Assembly: GCF_014212355.1 (NCBI RefSeq)
Contig: NZ_JACKXD010000001.1
Coordinates: 395,143 to 459,142, forward strand
DNA: 64,000 nt
DNA from: Halobellus ruber
GTDB lineage: Archaea > Halobacteriota > Halobacteria > Halobacteriales > Haloferacaceae
Direction of reading: 5' to 3'
The notes beneath the pieces were generated by a model. The model was not told where the DNA came from, searched no databases, and was given only the letters and a program-made list of their open reading frames with translations. Shown here piece after piece: positions 43,773-52,752 of this stretch. Position 1 is the stretch's first letter. Each line of letters begins with the position of its first letter. A program made the position numbers and the translations under genes.

Positions 43773-44819
43773 ATGAGCTCGGACGCGGCGGAAAAGCGGG
43801 TGCTCGAAGCGGTCGAGAAGCGCCGCGAACTCGTCAACGAGGCGCTCGACGATGACGTCCCGATGAAGTCCCCCGAGCGGCTCTACGACGCCACCCGCTA
43901 CCTGCTGGAGGCCGGCGGCAAGCGGCTCCGACCGACGGTGTCGCTTTTGACCGCGGAAGCGCTCGCCGACGTCGAGCCGCTCTCGACGGACTACCACGCG
44001 TTCCCCGCGCTCGACGGCGCCGAGATCGACGTGATGTCGGCCGCCACCAGCATCGAGGTCGTCCAGTCGTTCACGCTGATCCACGACGACATTATGGACG
44101 ACGACGACCTCCGCCGCGGCGTCCCCGCCGTCCACAAGGAGTACGACACCGAGACCGCGATCCTCGCGGGCGATACCCTCTACGCGAAGGCCTTCGAGCT
44201 GCTGTCGGAGACGGGCGCCGACCCCGCAAACGGGATCGAAGCCGTCCGCCGACTCGCCACCACGTGCATCCAGATCTGTGAGGGCCAGGCCCTCGACATC
44301 GAGTTCGAGCGCCGCACCCGGGTCCTTCCGGAGGAGTACCTGGAGATGGTGGAGCTGAAGACCGCGGTCCTGTACGGCGCGGCGGCGGCGGTCGCGGCGA
44401 CGCTCATGGACGCCGACGACGAGACCGTCGAGGCGGTCTACCGCTACGGGATCGACTCCGGCCGGGCGTTCCAGATCCAGGACGACGTCCTCGATCTGAC
44501 CGTCCCCTCCGAAACCCTCGGGAAACAGCGGGGATCGGACCTCGTCGAGAACAAGGAGACGCTGATCACGCTGCACGCCCGCCAGCAGGGCGTCGACGTC
44601 GACGGGCTCGTCGATGCGGTCGACGTCGACTCGGTCACGGAGGCGGAGATCGACGACGCCGTCGCCACGCTCGAAGCCGCGGGGTCGATCGACTACGCCG
44701 AATCGAAGGCGCGCGAACTCACCGCGAACGCGAAGGACCACCTCGACGTCCTCCCCGACAACGAGGCGCGGTCGCTCCTCCGGGAGATCGCCGACTACCT
44801 GATCACCCGCGGGTACTGA
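43773..44819 (+). CDS. idsA: Isoprenyl (probably geranylgeranyl) diphosphate synthase
   Basis: 348 residues. First aspartate-rich motif DDIMD at 105-109, GKRLRP near 49-54, and second motif QIQDDVLD. Phe100, five residues before the first motif, is the kind of bulky residue that limits products to about C15-C20. It makes the chains of archaeal lipids. It follows RNase J by 1 bp and is almost certainly co-transcribed with it. Confidence 0.92.
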   Translation: MSSDAAEKRVLEAVEKRRELVNEALDDDVPMKSPERLYDATRYLLEAGGKRLRPTVSLLTAEALADVEPLSTDYHAFPALDGAEIDVMSAATSIEVVQSFTLIHDDIMDDDDLRRGVPAVHKEYDTETAILAGDTLYAKAFELLSETGADPANGIEAVRRLATTCIQICEGQALDIEFERRTRVLPEEYLEMVELKTAVLYGAAAAVAATLMDADDETVEAVYRYGIDSGRAFQIQDDVLDLTVPSETLGKQRGSDLVENKETLITLHARQQGVDVDGLVDAVDVDSVTEAEIDDAVATLEAAGSIDYAESKARELTANAKDHLDVLPDNEARSLLREIADYLITRGY

Positions 44820-44910
44820 GCGGGCCGCCCCGTCGAACCGTCCGCCCGATCGTCGGCAACGGCCCCGAGCGGAAGCAATAGTTATGATTCCGCGACCGTA
44901 CTGTTCTCCT

Positions 44911-45294
44911 ATGGCAGGCGGCCCCGAGGGGACCGACGCCGGCGCGCGGCTGGAAGTGTGGTGTGCCGGCGAGGACTGGTGCCCGGTCACGTCGACGTCC
45001 TCCCTGATCGGCAAGAAGTGGCACCCAGTCATCATCCACCGGCTGCTCGAACACGGCCCCAGCGGCTTCAACGAACTCGAACGACACGTCGACGGCATCT
45101 CCAGCAAGGTCCTCTCCGAAAGCCTCGACGACCTGGAGGAAAACGGGCTCGTCGACCGGGAACTGGTCAGCGAGAAGCCGGTCCGGGTCAAATACTCCCT
45201 CACCGACCGGGGCGCGTCGCTACGGCCCGTGATCGAGGCGATGCGGGACTGGGGACGGGAACACCTCACCGATCCCACCGAGGGCGACGCGTGA
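44911..45294 (+). CDS. HxlR-family transcriptional regulator
   Basis: 127 residues. C-x5-tryptophan-free N-terminus with CPVTSTSSLIGKKWHPVIIHRLLEHGPSGFNELERHVDGIS, the HxlR winged helix, and a conserved Cys near residue 24 that may sense redox or electrophiles. ATG 44911 is supported by a CAATAGTTATG TATA-like element 25-35 bp upstream. Its stop overlaps the GTG of the next small gene. Confidence 0.9.
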   Translation: MAGGPEGTDAGARLEVWCAGEDWCPVTSTSSLIGKKWHPVIIHRLLEHGPSGFNELERHVDGISSKVLSESLDDLEENGLVDRELVSEKPVRVKYSLTDRGASLRPVIEAMRDWGREHLTDPTEGDA

Positions 45295-45566
45295 CCGCCG
45301 ACACGGTTCGGCTCTCCTATCTCCCCGCCGAGGATCGGATCGCCGACGGCGTAGACGCCGAGCCGTTCCGGTCGTACCTGCGGCGCGCACACCGTGGCCG
45401 GGTCGAACCGGGCGCGGAGTGGTCGGCGTTCGTCGGCCGGGGCTGCGGCGTCACCGGCGACGTAACCCTGCGCGTCGAGGCGGTCACGGGTGGTTCGTCG
45501 ATCGGCGCCGACACGGCGTTCGTCTTCGAGCCCCGCGCGGACGCTGACACGTCACTGTCGCCGTAG
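45291..45566 (+). CDS. Small hypothetical protein coupled to the HxlR regulator
   Basis: 91 residues from a GTG that overlaps the regulator stop (GTGA). The protein has no recognised domain and no membrane segment. The overlap and acidic composition favour a real gene, but the size and lack of homology I can name keep confidence moderate. Confidence 0.5.
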   Translation: MTADTVRLSYLPAEDRIADGVDAEPFRSYLRRAHRGRVEPGAEWSAFVGRGCGVTGDVTLRVEAVTGGSSIGADTAFVFEPRADADTSLSP

Positions 45567-45665
45567 CGACCGTCGGGACCGTCGAACCGCGCCCGTTTCG
45601 GGTCGCACCCCCAGTTACGTCGTGGTTAGCGCGGGCTTTTGACCGTGGGTGTCGTATGCCGGAGT

Positions 45666-46805
45666 ATGACACGATCCACGTCGCGCCGGGCGTTCCTCGC
45701 CGCCGCCGGCGTCGCCGCCGTCTCGGGCTGTCTCGGCGGCGGGCAGGCCGGCGGCGCCACCGACGCCGCCGACACCGACGAGCCGACCTCGGAGCCGCAA
45801 CCGACGCGGACCGCGGAACCGGGGACCGACGCCCGGCCGCCGACGGTCGACACCGCGCTCACCCTGCCGATGGCCCCCGCCGAGATCGAGGCGGAGGCGG
45901 TCTCCGGCGGGCCGCCGAAGGACGGCATCCCGTCGATCGACGACCCCTCGTTCGTGTCGGCCGAGTCGGTTGCCGACCGGTTCGAACCGGGCGATCCGGT
46001 GTTCGGGCTCGAACGCGGCGGCGAGGTGAAGGCGTACCCCCAGAAGATCCTCGTCCTCCACGAGATCTGCAACGACGTCGTCGACGGCACGCCCGTGAGC
46101 GTGACCTACTGCCCGCTGACCGGGACCGCGATGGGGTTCGAGCGGGGGGAGACCACCTTCGGGGTGTCCGGGCGCCTGGTGAACAACAACCTGATTATGT
46201 ACGACCGCGGGACCGAAACCTGGTGGCCGCAGGTGCTCGCCACCTCCGTCCCGGGGCCGTGGAACGAGGCGCCGGGGACGGAGTCGCTATCGGAGTTCCG
46301 GCTGGTCTGGACGACCTGGGGGAAGTGGACGGCCAAACACCCCGACACGCAGGTGCTGTCGTTCGACACCGGGTTCGCGAAGAGCTACACCCGCGACCCG
46401 TACGGGGCGTACAACCCCCGAAAAGGATACTACGCCGCCGACGCGTCGCCGATGTTCCCCGCGCTCAATAGGGACGATCGGCTCGAACCGAAGCGCGTCG
46501 TGATCGGCGCCCGGACCGCCGATGGCGCGGCCGCCTTCGACAAGCGGACCCTGCGGGCCGAAAAGGTGATCCAGGGCGAACTCGCCGGGGCGCCGATCGT
46601 GGCGGTCTACGACCCCGAACTCGATACGGGCTACGTCTTCAGAAACCCCGAGGGCCGGAGCTTCGAGCATCGGAACGGGGCGGTCGCCGACGGCAGCGGC
46701 GGGACGTACGCCCCGTCGGCGCTTCCCACCGAGCGGCTCTACGCGTTCGACGCGATGTGGTTCGCCTGGAGCGGCTTCTACCCCGACACCACCCTCTATG
46801 CCTGA
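45666..46805 (+). CDS. DUF3179 Tat lipoprotein
   Basis: 379 residues. Twin arginines at 7-8 (SRRAFLAAAG) and a lipobox with C22 indicate Tat export and lipid anchoring. The DUF3179 core includes HEICNDVVDGTPVSVTYCPLTGTAMGF and the C-terminal DAMWFAWSGFYPDT. Two cysteines in that core (EICND and TYCPL) are typical. Function is unknown. It overlaps the next membrane-protein gene by 8 bp, so the two probably work together. Confidence 0.85.
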   Translation: MTRSTSRRAFLAAAGVAAVSGCLGGGQAGGATDAADTDEPTSEPQPTRTAEPGTDARPPTVDTALTLPMAPAEIEAEAVSGGPPKDGIPSIDDPSFVSAESVADRFEPGDPVFGLERGGEVKAYPQKILVLHEICNDVVDGTPVSVTYCPLTGTAMGFERGETTFGVSGRLVNNNLIMYDRGTETWWPQVLATSVPGPWNEAPGTESLSEFRLVWTTWGKWTAKHPDTQVLSFDTGFAKSYTRDPYGAYNPRKGYYAADASPMFPALNRDDRLEPKRVVIGARTADGAAAFDKRTLRAEKVIQGELAGAPIVAVYDPELDTGYVFRNPEGRSFEHRNGAVADGSGGTYAPSALPTERLYAFDAMWFAWSGFYPDTTLYA

Positions 46806-47406
46806 ATCCGGGCACTCCGCGTCGACGCCGACGCCAATACGGCAGGGGCTCCTCGACCGGACGGCCGCGGCCGTCGGGGTCGCGGTCCGGCGGCGTGACT
46901 CCCTCTCGATCGTCGTCGCGGCGGCGCTCGCGTACCTCCTGATCTACCTCGCGACCGTCGGCGACCTCGCGCTCGGCGGCGCGGGCGGCGGGGTCTCGGT
47001 CCGGGTTGCCGAGGACCTCTCGCGGGCGTTCGCCAGCGTCGGGTTCTTCCGGTTCGACGCGATCGCGGTCGTGGGCCTCGGCCCCGTGACCTACCTGTTC
47101 TCGCCGTTGAACGCCGCCGTAGCCCTCGTCCTCTCGACGCTCGTCGGCGCGAACGTTGGGCTCACCTACCTCGGCCTGATCCAACCGAAGGCCTGCGGGC
47201 TGGAGAGCTCAACCGGCGTCCTCGCCGGGGTGCCGGCGCTGCTTTCCGGCGCAGCGTGTTGCGGCCCGACGATCCTGCTCGTGGTCGGGGTCCAAGCCAG
47301 CGCGACCATCATCACCGGCTTCCAGTTTCTGGTGCCGCTGGCCGCCGTCCTCCTCGTCGGTAGCCTGCTCGTCGTCGGCCGGCAGGTCGATCCGGACCTC
47401 CTCTGA
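46798..47406 (+). CDS. Membrane protein with a CC-Gly-Pro motif
   Basis: 202 residues with four to five hydrophobic segments. The segment SGAACCGPTILLVVGVQ places two vicinal cysteines in a membrane helix, similar in form to the paired Cys of MerT-like mercury transporters and CcdA-like electron carriers; the rest shows no clear match. Translational coupling to the DUF3179 lipoprotein suggests a shared redox or metal role. I do not assign a function. Confidence 0.75.
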   Translation: MPESGHSASTPTPIRQGLLDRTAAAVGVAVRRRDSLSIVVAAALAYLLIYLATVGDLALGGAGGGVSVRVAEDLSRAFASVGFFRFDAIAVVGLGPVTYLFSPLNAAVALVLSTLVGANVGLTYLGLIQPKACGLESSTGVLAGVPALLSGAACCGPTILLVVGVQASATIITGFQFLVPLAAVLLVGSLLVVGRQVDPDLL

Positions 47407-47504
47407 GCGGGCGCGGCAGACGACCGCCGCAGGCGGTGTGCGGCGACCTCCCAGGCCCGCGGGCCCTCCGTGCGTTTCTTCACCGGCGAGCGCGAGCGGT
47501 GCCT

Positions 47505-47678
47505 ATGGGATTCGGTAGCTACGACGAATCCGAACAGCAGGAACAGCCCACCGAAAGCGACGACGACACCGAGGCCGTCGACGTCCACGAACACGACCAC
47601 GACGGCGACGTCAACGTCGAGTCCGACGTCGACACCGACGCCTTGGTCGACCGGCTCGGCGAGATGCGCGAGGAGTAG
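47505..47678 (+). CDS. DUF5786 small acidic protein
   Basis: 57 residues beginning MGFGSYDESEQQEQ and ending in VDRLGEMREE, the pattern of a short, conserved haloarchaeal family. It is extremely acidic and His-containing in the middle. Function is unknown. Its stop is 2 bp before the third palindromic element. Confidence 0.8.
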   Translation: MGFGSYDESEQQEQPTESDDDTEAVDVHEHDHDGDVNVESDVDTDALVDRLGEMREE

Positions 47679-47680
47679 AG

Positions 47681-47756
47681 ATACTGCCGGCGATAACCAC
47701 GTGAAGATTTGCGACACCTCGGGGTGTCGAACTACTTTACGCAACTCCGACAGTAT
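47681..47756. repeat. 76-bp palindromic intergenic element, copy 3
   Basis: Left end ATACTGCCGGCGAT, centre GCGACACC-TCG-GGGTGTCG, right end CTCCGACAGTAT. It is more diverged and 4 bp shorter than the other two copies. It again lies between convergent genes or gene remnants. Confidence 0.8.
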
Positions 47757-47798
47757 AGGATGTTATTGGATAACCAGTAGAAAATCATCTGTGAATAT

Positions 47799-48023
47799 TT
47801 ACTCTTTCGCCGCTTCTTCCACGGTCTCGATTTCCTCGTTGGTCAGCCCGTACAGCTCGTAGACGATCTCGTCAATCAGCTTGTCTGTCCGTTTGGTCTT
47901 CGCATCCAACTTCTCCGCACGCTCTTTGATTTCAACGTACCGCTCCAGCCCGTCGGCGGGATCATCGGGATCAGAGAGTAACGCCTTGATTGCGTACGTT
48001 CCGATTACAAGAACATCCACCAA
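47799..48023 (-). pseudogene. C-terminal remnant of a restriction-modification methylase
   Basis: 74 codons ending in TDKLIDEIVYELYGLTNEEI, which closely matches the C-terminal tail of Eco57I-like/BREX-type adenine methylases (ID-x-L-VYELYGLTxEEI). The catalytic NPPY part is absent and an in-frame stop lies upstream, so only the tail is left. It sits in a low-GC pocket with toxin-antitoxin remnants. Confidence 0.65.
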
Positions 48024-48064
48024 ACCGTTACCCGCATTTCGTCGTACCGAGGTGGGTTCGTTAC

Positions 48065-48350
48065 TTAGTCGTCGTCAGCGGTGTACGCACCGCCACGACG
48101 CTTGACACGTGCGACGACAAGCCGCTGGTCGTTCTGCCGGAAGCTCACGGACAGCCGAAACTCGCCGATACGGATTTTCTTGTAGGGACTGTTCTGGGAG
48201 TGGCTCGCCGTAGTCCGGTGGGTCACGCCACGGTGAAGAGACGATCTCATCGAGCTTGTCGAGTATCCGGTCTTGCTCAGCAGCGGAGAGTCCATTGAGG
48301 TCGTCTTCAGCCGTTGAGGAGAGTTCCCACGTCCACCCGTCCTCACTCAT
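48065..48350 (-). pseudogene. Frameshifted RelE/ParE-type toxin
   Basis: The N-terminal half (MSEDGWTWELSSTAEDDLNG to SPWRDPPDYGEPL) and the C-terminal half (SPYKKIRIGEFRLSVSFRQN to GGAYTADDD) are in different frames. They would join to a normal toxin of about 90 residues if one base near 48203-48210 were removed. The intact parts match haloarchaeal RelE-like ribonucleases. The antitoxin gene overlaps its start by 8 bp and is intact. Inactive unless the shift is a sequencing error. Confidence 0.75.
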
Positions 48351-48624
48351 CGCTCGGCCCGAACCGCTCGCGGGCTTCCTCAGCGCTGGTTGTCCGTCCC
48401 TCTCGAATGTCCTCTTCGGCTTCGAGGAGCGCAACCAGTTCGTCGCGGTCGAACGTCGGGAATTCGACCGCATCTCGGAGCGTATACCGGATAAATTCGC
48501 TTCGGCTGTTGAACCCGCGTCCCTGCCACGTCTCGTCGATCTCGGCGAGGAACGACTCGGTGACTTTGAAGTTCACAGTGGCGATGTCATCCGTATCGTC
48601 GTCGTTTGTGGCCGCTCCGGACAT
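48343..48624 (-). CDS. Ribbon-helix-helix antitoxin
   Basis: 93 residues. The RHH domain VNFKVTESFLAEIDETWQGRGFNSRSEFIRYTLRDAV is followed by an acidic tail for toxin binding (EEDIREGRTTSAEEARERFG). ATG 48624 (MSGAATND) fits the family. It is upstream of and overlaps the frameshifted toxin, and it would repress its own operon. Confidence 0.82.
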   Translation of the reverse strand: MSGAATNDDDTDDIATVNFKVTESFLAEIDETWQGRGFNSRSEFIRYTLRDAVEFPTFDRDELVALLEAEEDIREGRTTSAEEARERFGPSDE

Positions 48625-48745
48625 ACAGACGTAATACAGGAGTCTTACCAATAGTCGTTTCGCCGGAACTACAATCGGCTGATATGATTACTCAATACAT
48701 AGACTGTACTGAGCGATTCTTGTTGAGTGTGGGGAGTCTTCGATA

Positions 48746-48760
48746 ATAGCTCGACAGTAT
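48746..48760. repeat. Possible solo end of the palindromic element
   Basis: ATAGCTCGACAGTAT resembles the right end of copies 1 and 2 (ATAGCCGACAGTAT) with one extra base. As in those copies its last base begins the complementary stop codon of the adjacent minus-strand gene (deoC). No matching left end or central hairpin is seen, so it may be a degenerate copy or chance. Confidence 0.4.
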
Positions 48761-49401
48761 TACGACTCCGCGGGGAACCCCTCGACGATCTCGACGCCCG
48801 AGGAGGCGCCGATCCGTTCGGCCCCCGCATCGAGCATCGCCGTCGCCTCCGCGTAGGTCCCGATGCCGCCGCTTGCTTTCACCGGGAGGTACTCCGCCAT
48901 CAGTTCCACGTCCTCGACGGTGGCGCCGCCGTCGGCGAACCCGGTCGAGGTCTTCACGAAGTCCGCGCCCGCGTCCGCCGCCGCCTCGCAGGCCCGCCGC
49001 TTCCCGTCGTCGGTCAGGAGGGCAGTCTCGATTATGACCTTCACCGGGACCGGGACCGCGGCGACAACCTCCGCGATGTCCTTGCGGACGGCCTCGTCGT
49101 CGCCGGCCTTCAGCCGTCCGACGTTGCACACAACGTCCACCTCGTCGGCGCCGGACTGCCAGGCGTCGACCGCCTCGCCGTACTTCGCGGCCGTGGCCTG
49201 GGTGCCGTGGGGGAACCCCACGACCGTCACGAGGGTGACATCCGGCGCCGACGCCGCGGCCTCGGCGACGTAACACGGCGGGATACAGGCGTTCATCCCG
49301 TGTGTCTCCGCCGCTTCGAGGACGCGCTCGACGTCCGCGGGCGTCGTGGTCGGCCCCAGGGCCGTGTGATCGATGCGCGAGGCGAACTCGGCTCTGTCCA
49401 T
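48760..49401 (-). CDS. deoC: Deoxyribose-phosphate aldolase
   Basis: 213 residues of class I DERA. D in EVDVVCNVG, the Schiff-base Lys in FVKTSTGF and the second Lys in [10 protein letters not shown] are all present. It splits deoxyribose 5-phosphate to glyceraldehyde 3-phosphate and acetaldehyde. ATG 49401 ([12 protein letters not shown]) is the normal start. With the nucleoside phosphorylase at 50965 it forms a nucleoside salvage neighbourhood. Confidence 0.93.
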   Translation of the reverse strand: MDRAEFASRIDHTALGPTTTPADVERVLEAAETHGMNACIPPCYVAEAAASAPDVTLVTVVGFPHGTQATAAKYGEAVDAWQSGADEVDVVCNVGRLKAGDDEAVRKDIAEVVAAVPVPVKVIIETALLTDDGKRRACEAAADAGADFVKTSTGFADGGATVEDVELMAEYLPVKASGGIGTYAEATAMLDAGAERIGASSGVEIVEGFPAES

Positions 49402-49532
49402 ACGCGCCGTTTGACGGTGGAGCGGAAAAACGGTTGGCGCTCGATGTCGCCGGACGGGCACGGACCGCTCCGCCGGCGACCGCGACGACCCGGCTTCGGT
49501 ACCGTTTTGCCCGCGGCTCCTGTCCCGCCGGT

Positions 49533-50345
49533 ATGGCGATCCTCCCGGAGGGGTTCACGCTGCCGCCGCTGCCGTATCTCGCCGGCCTCGCCGTCGCCGC
49601 CGGCGTCGTGGCCTACGCCGTCGCACAGCGGCGGCCCGCGGTGACTACCGAGCGGGTGCTGGCGTTCGCCCCGTGGATGGTGTTCGGGTCGGCGGTCCAC
49701 GTCCTCTACGTGTCGGGGGCGCTTCCCGACGCCGTCCGGCCGCTGGGCGGGACCCCCGCGGTCTACGTCGCGGTCGGGACGGCCGGCGTCGGGACGTGGC
49801 TCCTGATCGACGCAACTCTCGACGGTGCGGCCGTCGCCCGCGCGCTCGCGGCGTCCGGTGGCCTCCTCGCGCTCGGCGCCGTCGTCGCTGTCGTCGGCGC
49901 AGCCACGTCGCTGTCGCCGGCCGCTCCGACCGCAGCGGTCGTCGTGGCGACCGGACTCGCAGCCGTGGCCTGGGTCGGGTTGAAACGCGCGGTCCCGGCG
50001 ATCCGGGCGACCGGCGCGCTCGGGGCGTTCGTGGTGTTCGCCCACCTCCTCGACGGTGTCTCGACCGCGGTCGGCGTCGACGTGCTCGGGTTCGGCGAGC
50101 GGACGCCGCTCTCGCGGCTCATCATCGAGTTCGCGGCCGGGCTCCCGACCGACCCGGTGATCGGTTCGGGGTGGCTGTTCGTGGCCGTCAAACTCGGCGT
50201 CGCCGCGCTCGTGGTGTGGCTGTTCGCCGACCTCGCGGAGGCGGAGCCGACCCGCTCGCGGCTGCTCTTGGGGTTCGTCGCGGCCGTGGGGCTCGGGCCG
50301 GCGGTCCACAATCTGCTTCTGTTTACGATCGCGACGCCCGGGTGA
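49533..50345 (+). CDS. DUF63 membrane protein, short form
   Basis: 270 residues with about eight hydrophobic segments. [19 protein letters not shown] and [16 protein letters not shown] correspond to the segments of the longer DUF63 member at 31385. Function unknown. ATG 49533 follows the GCGGCTCCTG spacer; longer in-frame starts are arginine-rich and rejected. It diverges from deoC. Confidence 0.82.
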   Translation: MAILPEGFTLPPLPYLAGLAVAAGVVAYAVAQRRPAVTTERVLAFAPWMVFGSAVHVLYVSGALPDAVRPLGGTPAVYVAVGTAGVGTWLLIDATLDGAAVARALAASGGLLALGAVVAVVGAATSLSPAAPTAAVVVATGLAAVAWVGLKRAVPAIRATGALGAFVVFAHLLDGVSTAVGVDVLGFGERTPLSRLIIEFAAGLPTDPVIGSGWLFVAVKLGVAALVVWLFADLAEAEPTRSRLLLGFVAAVGLGPAVHNLLLFTIATPG

Positions 50346-50357
50346 GGTCCGGAACCG

Positions 50358-50918
50358 ATGGTGTTTTGCGGATCGGTCTCGGCCTACGAAACCGTGCTGC
50401 CCACGCTCGCGTCCGCGCCGCCGGCCGCCGCGTCGGCGAGCGTCCCGGTCGCCGATGCCGGGCCGTTCGTGGTCGTCTGTGCGGTCTGTGGCGCGCTCGC
50501 GGCCGTCGTCATGGACTACCCGATGTCGAAGCAGACGGAGGGGTTCACGCCGGCGTACATCGCCGCGTCGGTGCTGACCCGCGCCAGTCCGTCGTCGGTC
50601 GCATTCCGGGACGCGTTCCTCGTCCACCACGTCGCCGGCGCCGCCGCCGGCGTGCTGTACGCGCTGCTTTACCTGCCGGCCGCCCTCCTTCCCGGCGTCG
50701 CGTCGGTCGGCGGGGTCGAGGCGGTTCCCCACGCCATCGCGACGCTCGGCGTCGCCGCCTTCATTTACGCCTTCTTCGCCCATCTGGTGCTCCCGCAGCG
50801 CGGGCGGGGAATCTACGAGGAGCGCGCGACTGCGGTCCGCGGGCAGTGGCTCCGCTCGGTCGTCGTCTTCGGCGTCACCGTGGCAGTGGTCGTCCCGGCG
50901 GCGACGAGCGTGTTGTGA
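50358..50918 (+). CDS. Hypothetical membrane protein
   Basis: 186 residues with four hydrophobic segments and the polar loop DYPMSKQTEGFTPAYIAASVLTRAS between the first two. No domain recognised. It begins 12 bp after the DUF63 gene on the same strand, suggesting an operon. Confidence 0.65.
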   Translation: MVFCGSVSAYETVLPTLASAPPAAASASVPVADAGPFVVVCAVCGALAAVVMDYPMSKQTEGFTPAYIAASVLTRASPSSVAFRDAFLVHHVAGAAAGVLYALLYLPAALLPGVASVGGVEAVPHAIATLGVAAFIYAFFAHLVLPQRGRGIYEERATAVRGQWLRSVVVFGVTVAVVVPAATSVL

Positions 50919-50964
50919 GCCGACGACCGCGCGGTTTTTTCACCACCTCGAACGAGGCAGTTGT

Positions 50965-51693
50965 ATGGCGAAACAGCCGCACCTGTTGATCGACTCCGGC
51001 GACGTCGAAGACACCGCGCTCATCCCCGGCGACCCCGGTCGCGTCGACCGGATCGCCTCGCAGTGCCGCAACGCGGAGACAGTCGCCCGGAACCGCGAGT
51101 ACAAGCTCGTCAACGCGACGTACGACGGCGTCCCGCTCACGATCTGCTCGACGGGGATCGGGTGTCCCTCCGCGGCGATCGCGGTCGAGGAACTCGCCGC
51201 GGTCGGCGTCGACACCCTGATCCGGGTCGGGACCACCGGGGCGCTCCAGGCGGGGATCGAGATCGGCGATATGGTGGTCGCCACCGGGGCGGCGAAGGAG
51301 GAGGGCACCTCGAAGCGCTACGAGGACGCGGTCATCCCCGCGGTCCCCGACTACGATGTCCTCTCCTCGCTTGTCGACGCCGCGGAGGAAAACGACGAGG
51401 ACGTCCACGTCGGGCCGATGGTCTCCGACGACGCGTTCTACAACGAGACCGACGCCTACGTCGACGCGTGGGAGGCCGCGGGGCTGCTCGCCGTCGAGAT
51501 GGAAGCCGCGGCGGTGTTCTCGCTCGCCCGTCGGAAGGGCCTCGCCGCGGGCGCGATCTGTACGGTCGACGGCAACCTCGTCGAGGGCACCCAGAAGGGC
51601 GCCGACTCCGACGCGGAGCTCCCCGAGAAGGCGAAGAACAACGTCGAACGCGCCATCTCGATCACGCTGGACGCGGTCGCGGACCTCGCGTAA
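50965..51693 (+). CDS. Nucleoside phosphorylase (uridine phosphorylase-like)
   Basis: 242 residues of the NP-I family. Phosphate-binding GDPGRVDRIA, IRVGTTGALQ, and the sugar/base site VEMEAAAVFSLARRKG. It would release a base and ribose or deoxyribose 1-phosphate. A poly-T/TATA-like TTTTTT lies about 30 bp before ATG 50965. Uridine is the best guess for the substrate; purine nucleosides are possible. Confidence 0.9.
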   Translation: MAKQPHLLIDSGDVEDTALIPGDPGRVDRIASQCRNAETVARNREYKLVNATYDGVPLTICSTGIGCPSAAIAVEELAAVGVDTLIRVGTTGALQAGIEIGDMVVATGAAKEEGTSKRYEDAVIPAVPDYDVLSSLVDAAEENDEDVHVGPMVSDDAFYNETDAYVDAWEAAGLLAVEMEAAAVFSLARRKGLAAGAICTVDGNLVEGTQKGADSDAELPEKAKNNVERAISITLDAVADLA

Positions 51694-51696
51694 CCG

Positions 51697-52746
51697 ATGC
51701 CGCGGCGCTCGCTCGATCCGGTTGTCGAACGCCTGCGGGCGGTCCGCAATCGGCTCCGCCGGATCGAGCGGCGCGAACTCCCGGAGTTCCGGCGGTGGAT
51801 CCGGAACACGACCAACCTGCTGCATCTCTCCGTCGTGGTGGTCGTCCCCCTCCTGCTCGCGGTCGTGACCTCGCTCTCGAACCGGATCCAGGTCCTGTCG
51901 TTCCTGCTGTTTCCGCCGCTTGCGGCCGGGACGTACACGCTGTTTTCCAACCCCGAAGGCAAGGTACACCAACCCGGTCCGGTTCGTCGCGAGCCTCACG
52001 GCCGGTGCGGTCTGTGGGCTGGCCTCGTACACCGCCGTCACGGCCGCCTACGGCGGGATCCCGGTCGGGGTGATCCGTCCCGAGAGCGCGGCGCTCGCGG
52101 TCTTTCTCACCGGGATCGTGACCGGGCCGGGGGGATCGAATCCACCCTCGGCGTTCTCGACGGCGCTTCTGGTGCTCGTGACCGGGGAGGTCGACCCCGT
52201 GACCTACGTCGTCAGCGTCGCGCTCGCGTCGTCGTTTGTCGCCGCCACGTTCCGGGTCTGGCGCGAGCGGTTCTACGAGCGGCGGGCGGAGTACCTCTAC
52301 GAGACGGTCCGCGGCGACGACCACGTGCTGGTCCCGATGCGCGGGGAGCGGTGCTCCGGACCCCGTTCTTCGGCGCTCGACTCGCCGCCGCCCACGAGGC
52401 GGGGAAGGTCGTCCTGCTCGGGATCGTCCCCGACGGGGAACCGGGGGGCCCGGCGACGACCGAGGGATCCGCGCCGTCGGAAACCGCCGAGGTCGTCGCG
52501 CGTATGGAACGGTGTGCGGCGACCCTCCGAACGCGGATCGGCGTCCCGTGTGAGGTCGGGGTGGTCTCCGGGCCGCCGGCCGGGGCGACGCTACAGGCCG
52601 CCCGGAACGCCGACTCGTACGACCTGCTCGTCGTGGGGTCGAGCGGCGAGCGCTCGCCGGCGTCGCGGCTGGTGTCGCCGCCGACGTTCGGCCGATTCGA
52701 GGAGTTCGACCGTGACGTCGCCGTGTTCAATCGCGGCACCCCGTGA
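51697..52746 (+). pseudogene. HPP-family membrane protein, two frameshifts
   Basis: Three pieces of one protein are in two frames. Residues 1-89 (to FPPLAAGTYTLFSNPEGK) are in frame 1, the middle transmembrane part (VRFVASLTAGAV to HVLVPMRGE) is in frame 2, and the C-terminal UspA-like part (VVLLGIVPDGE to VAVFNRGTP) is back in frame 1. An extra G near 51963 and a missing G near 52350 explain this. The two shifts compensate, so the start and stop are still in frame. Either the gene is dead or both are base-calling errors in G runs. An HPP transporter-like domain fused to a stress-protein-like domain is expected. Confidence 0.75.
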
Positions 52747-52752
52747 CGGCCG

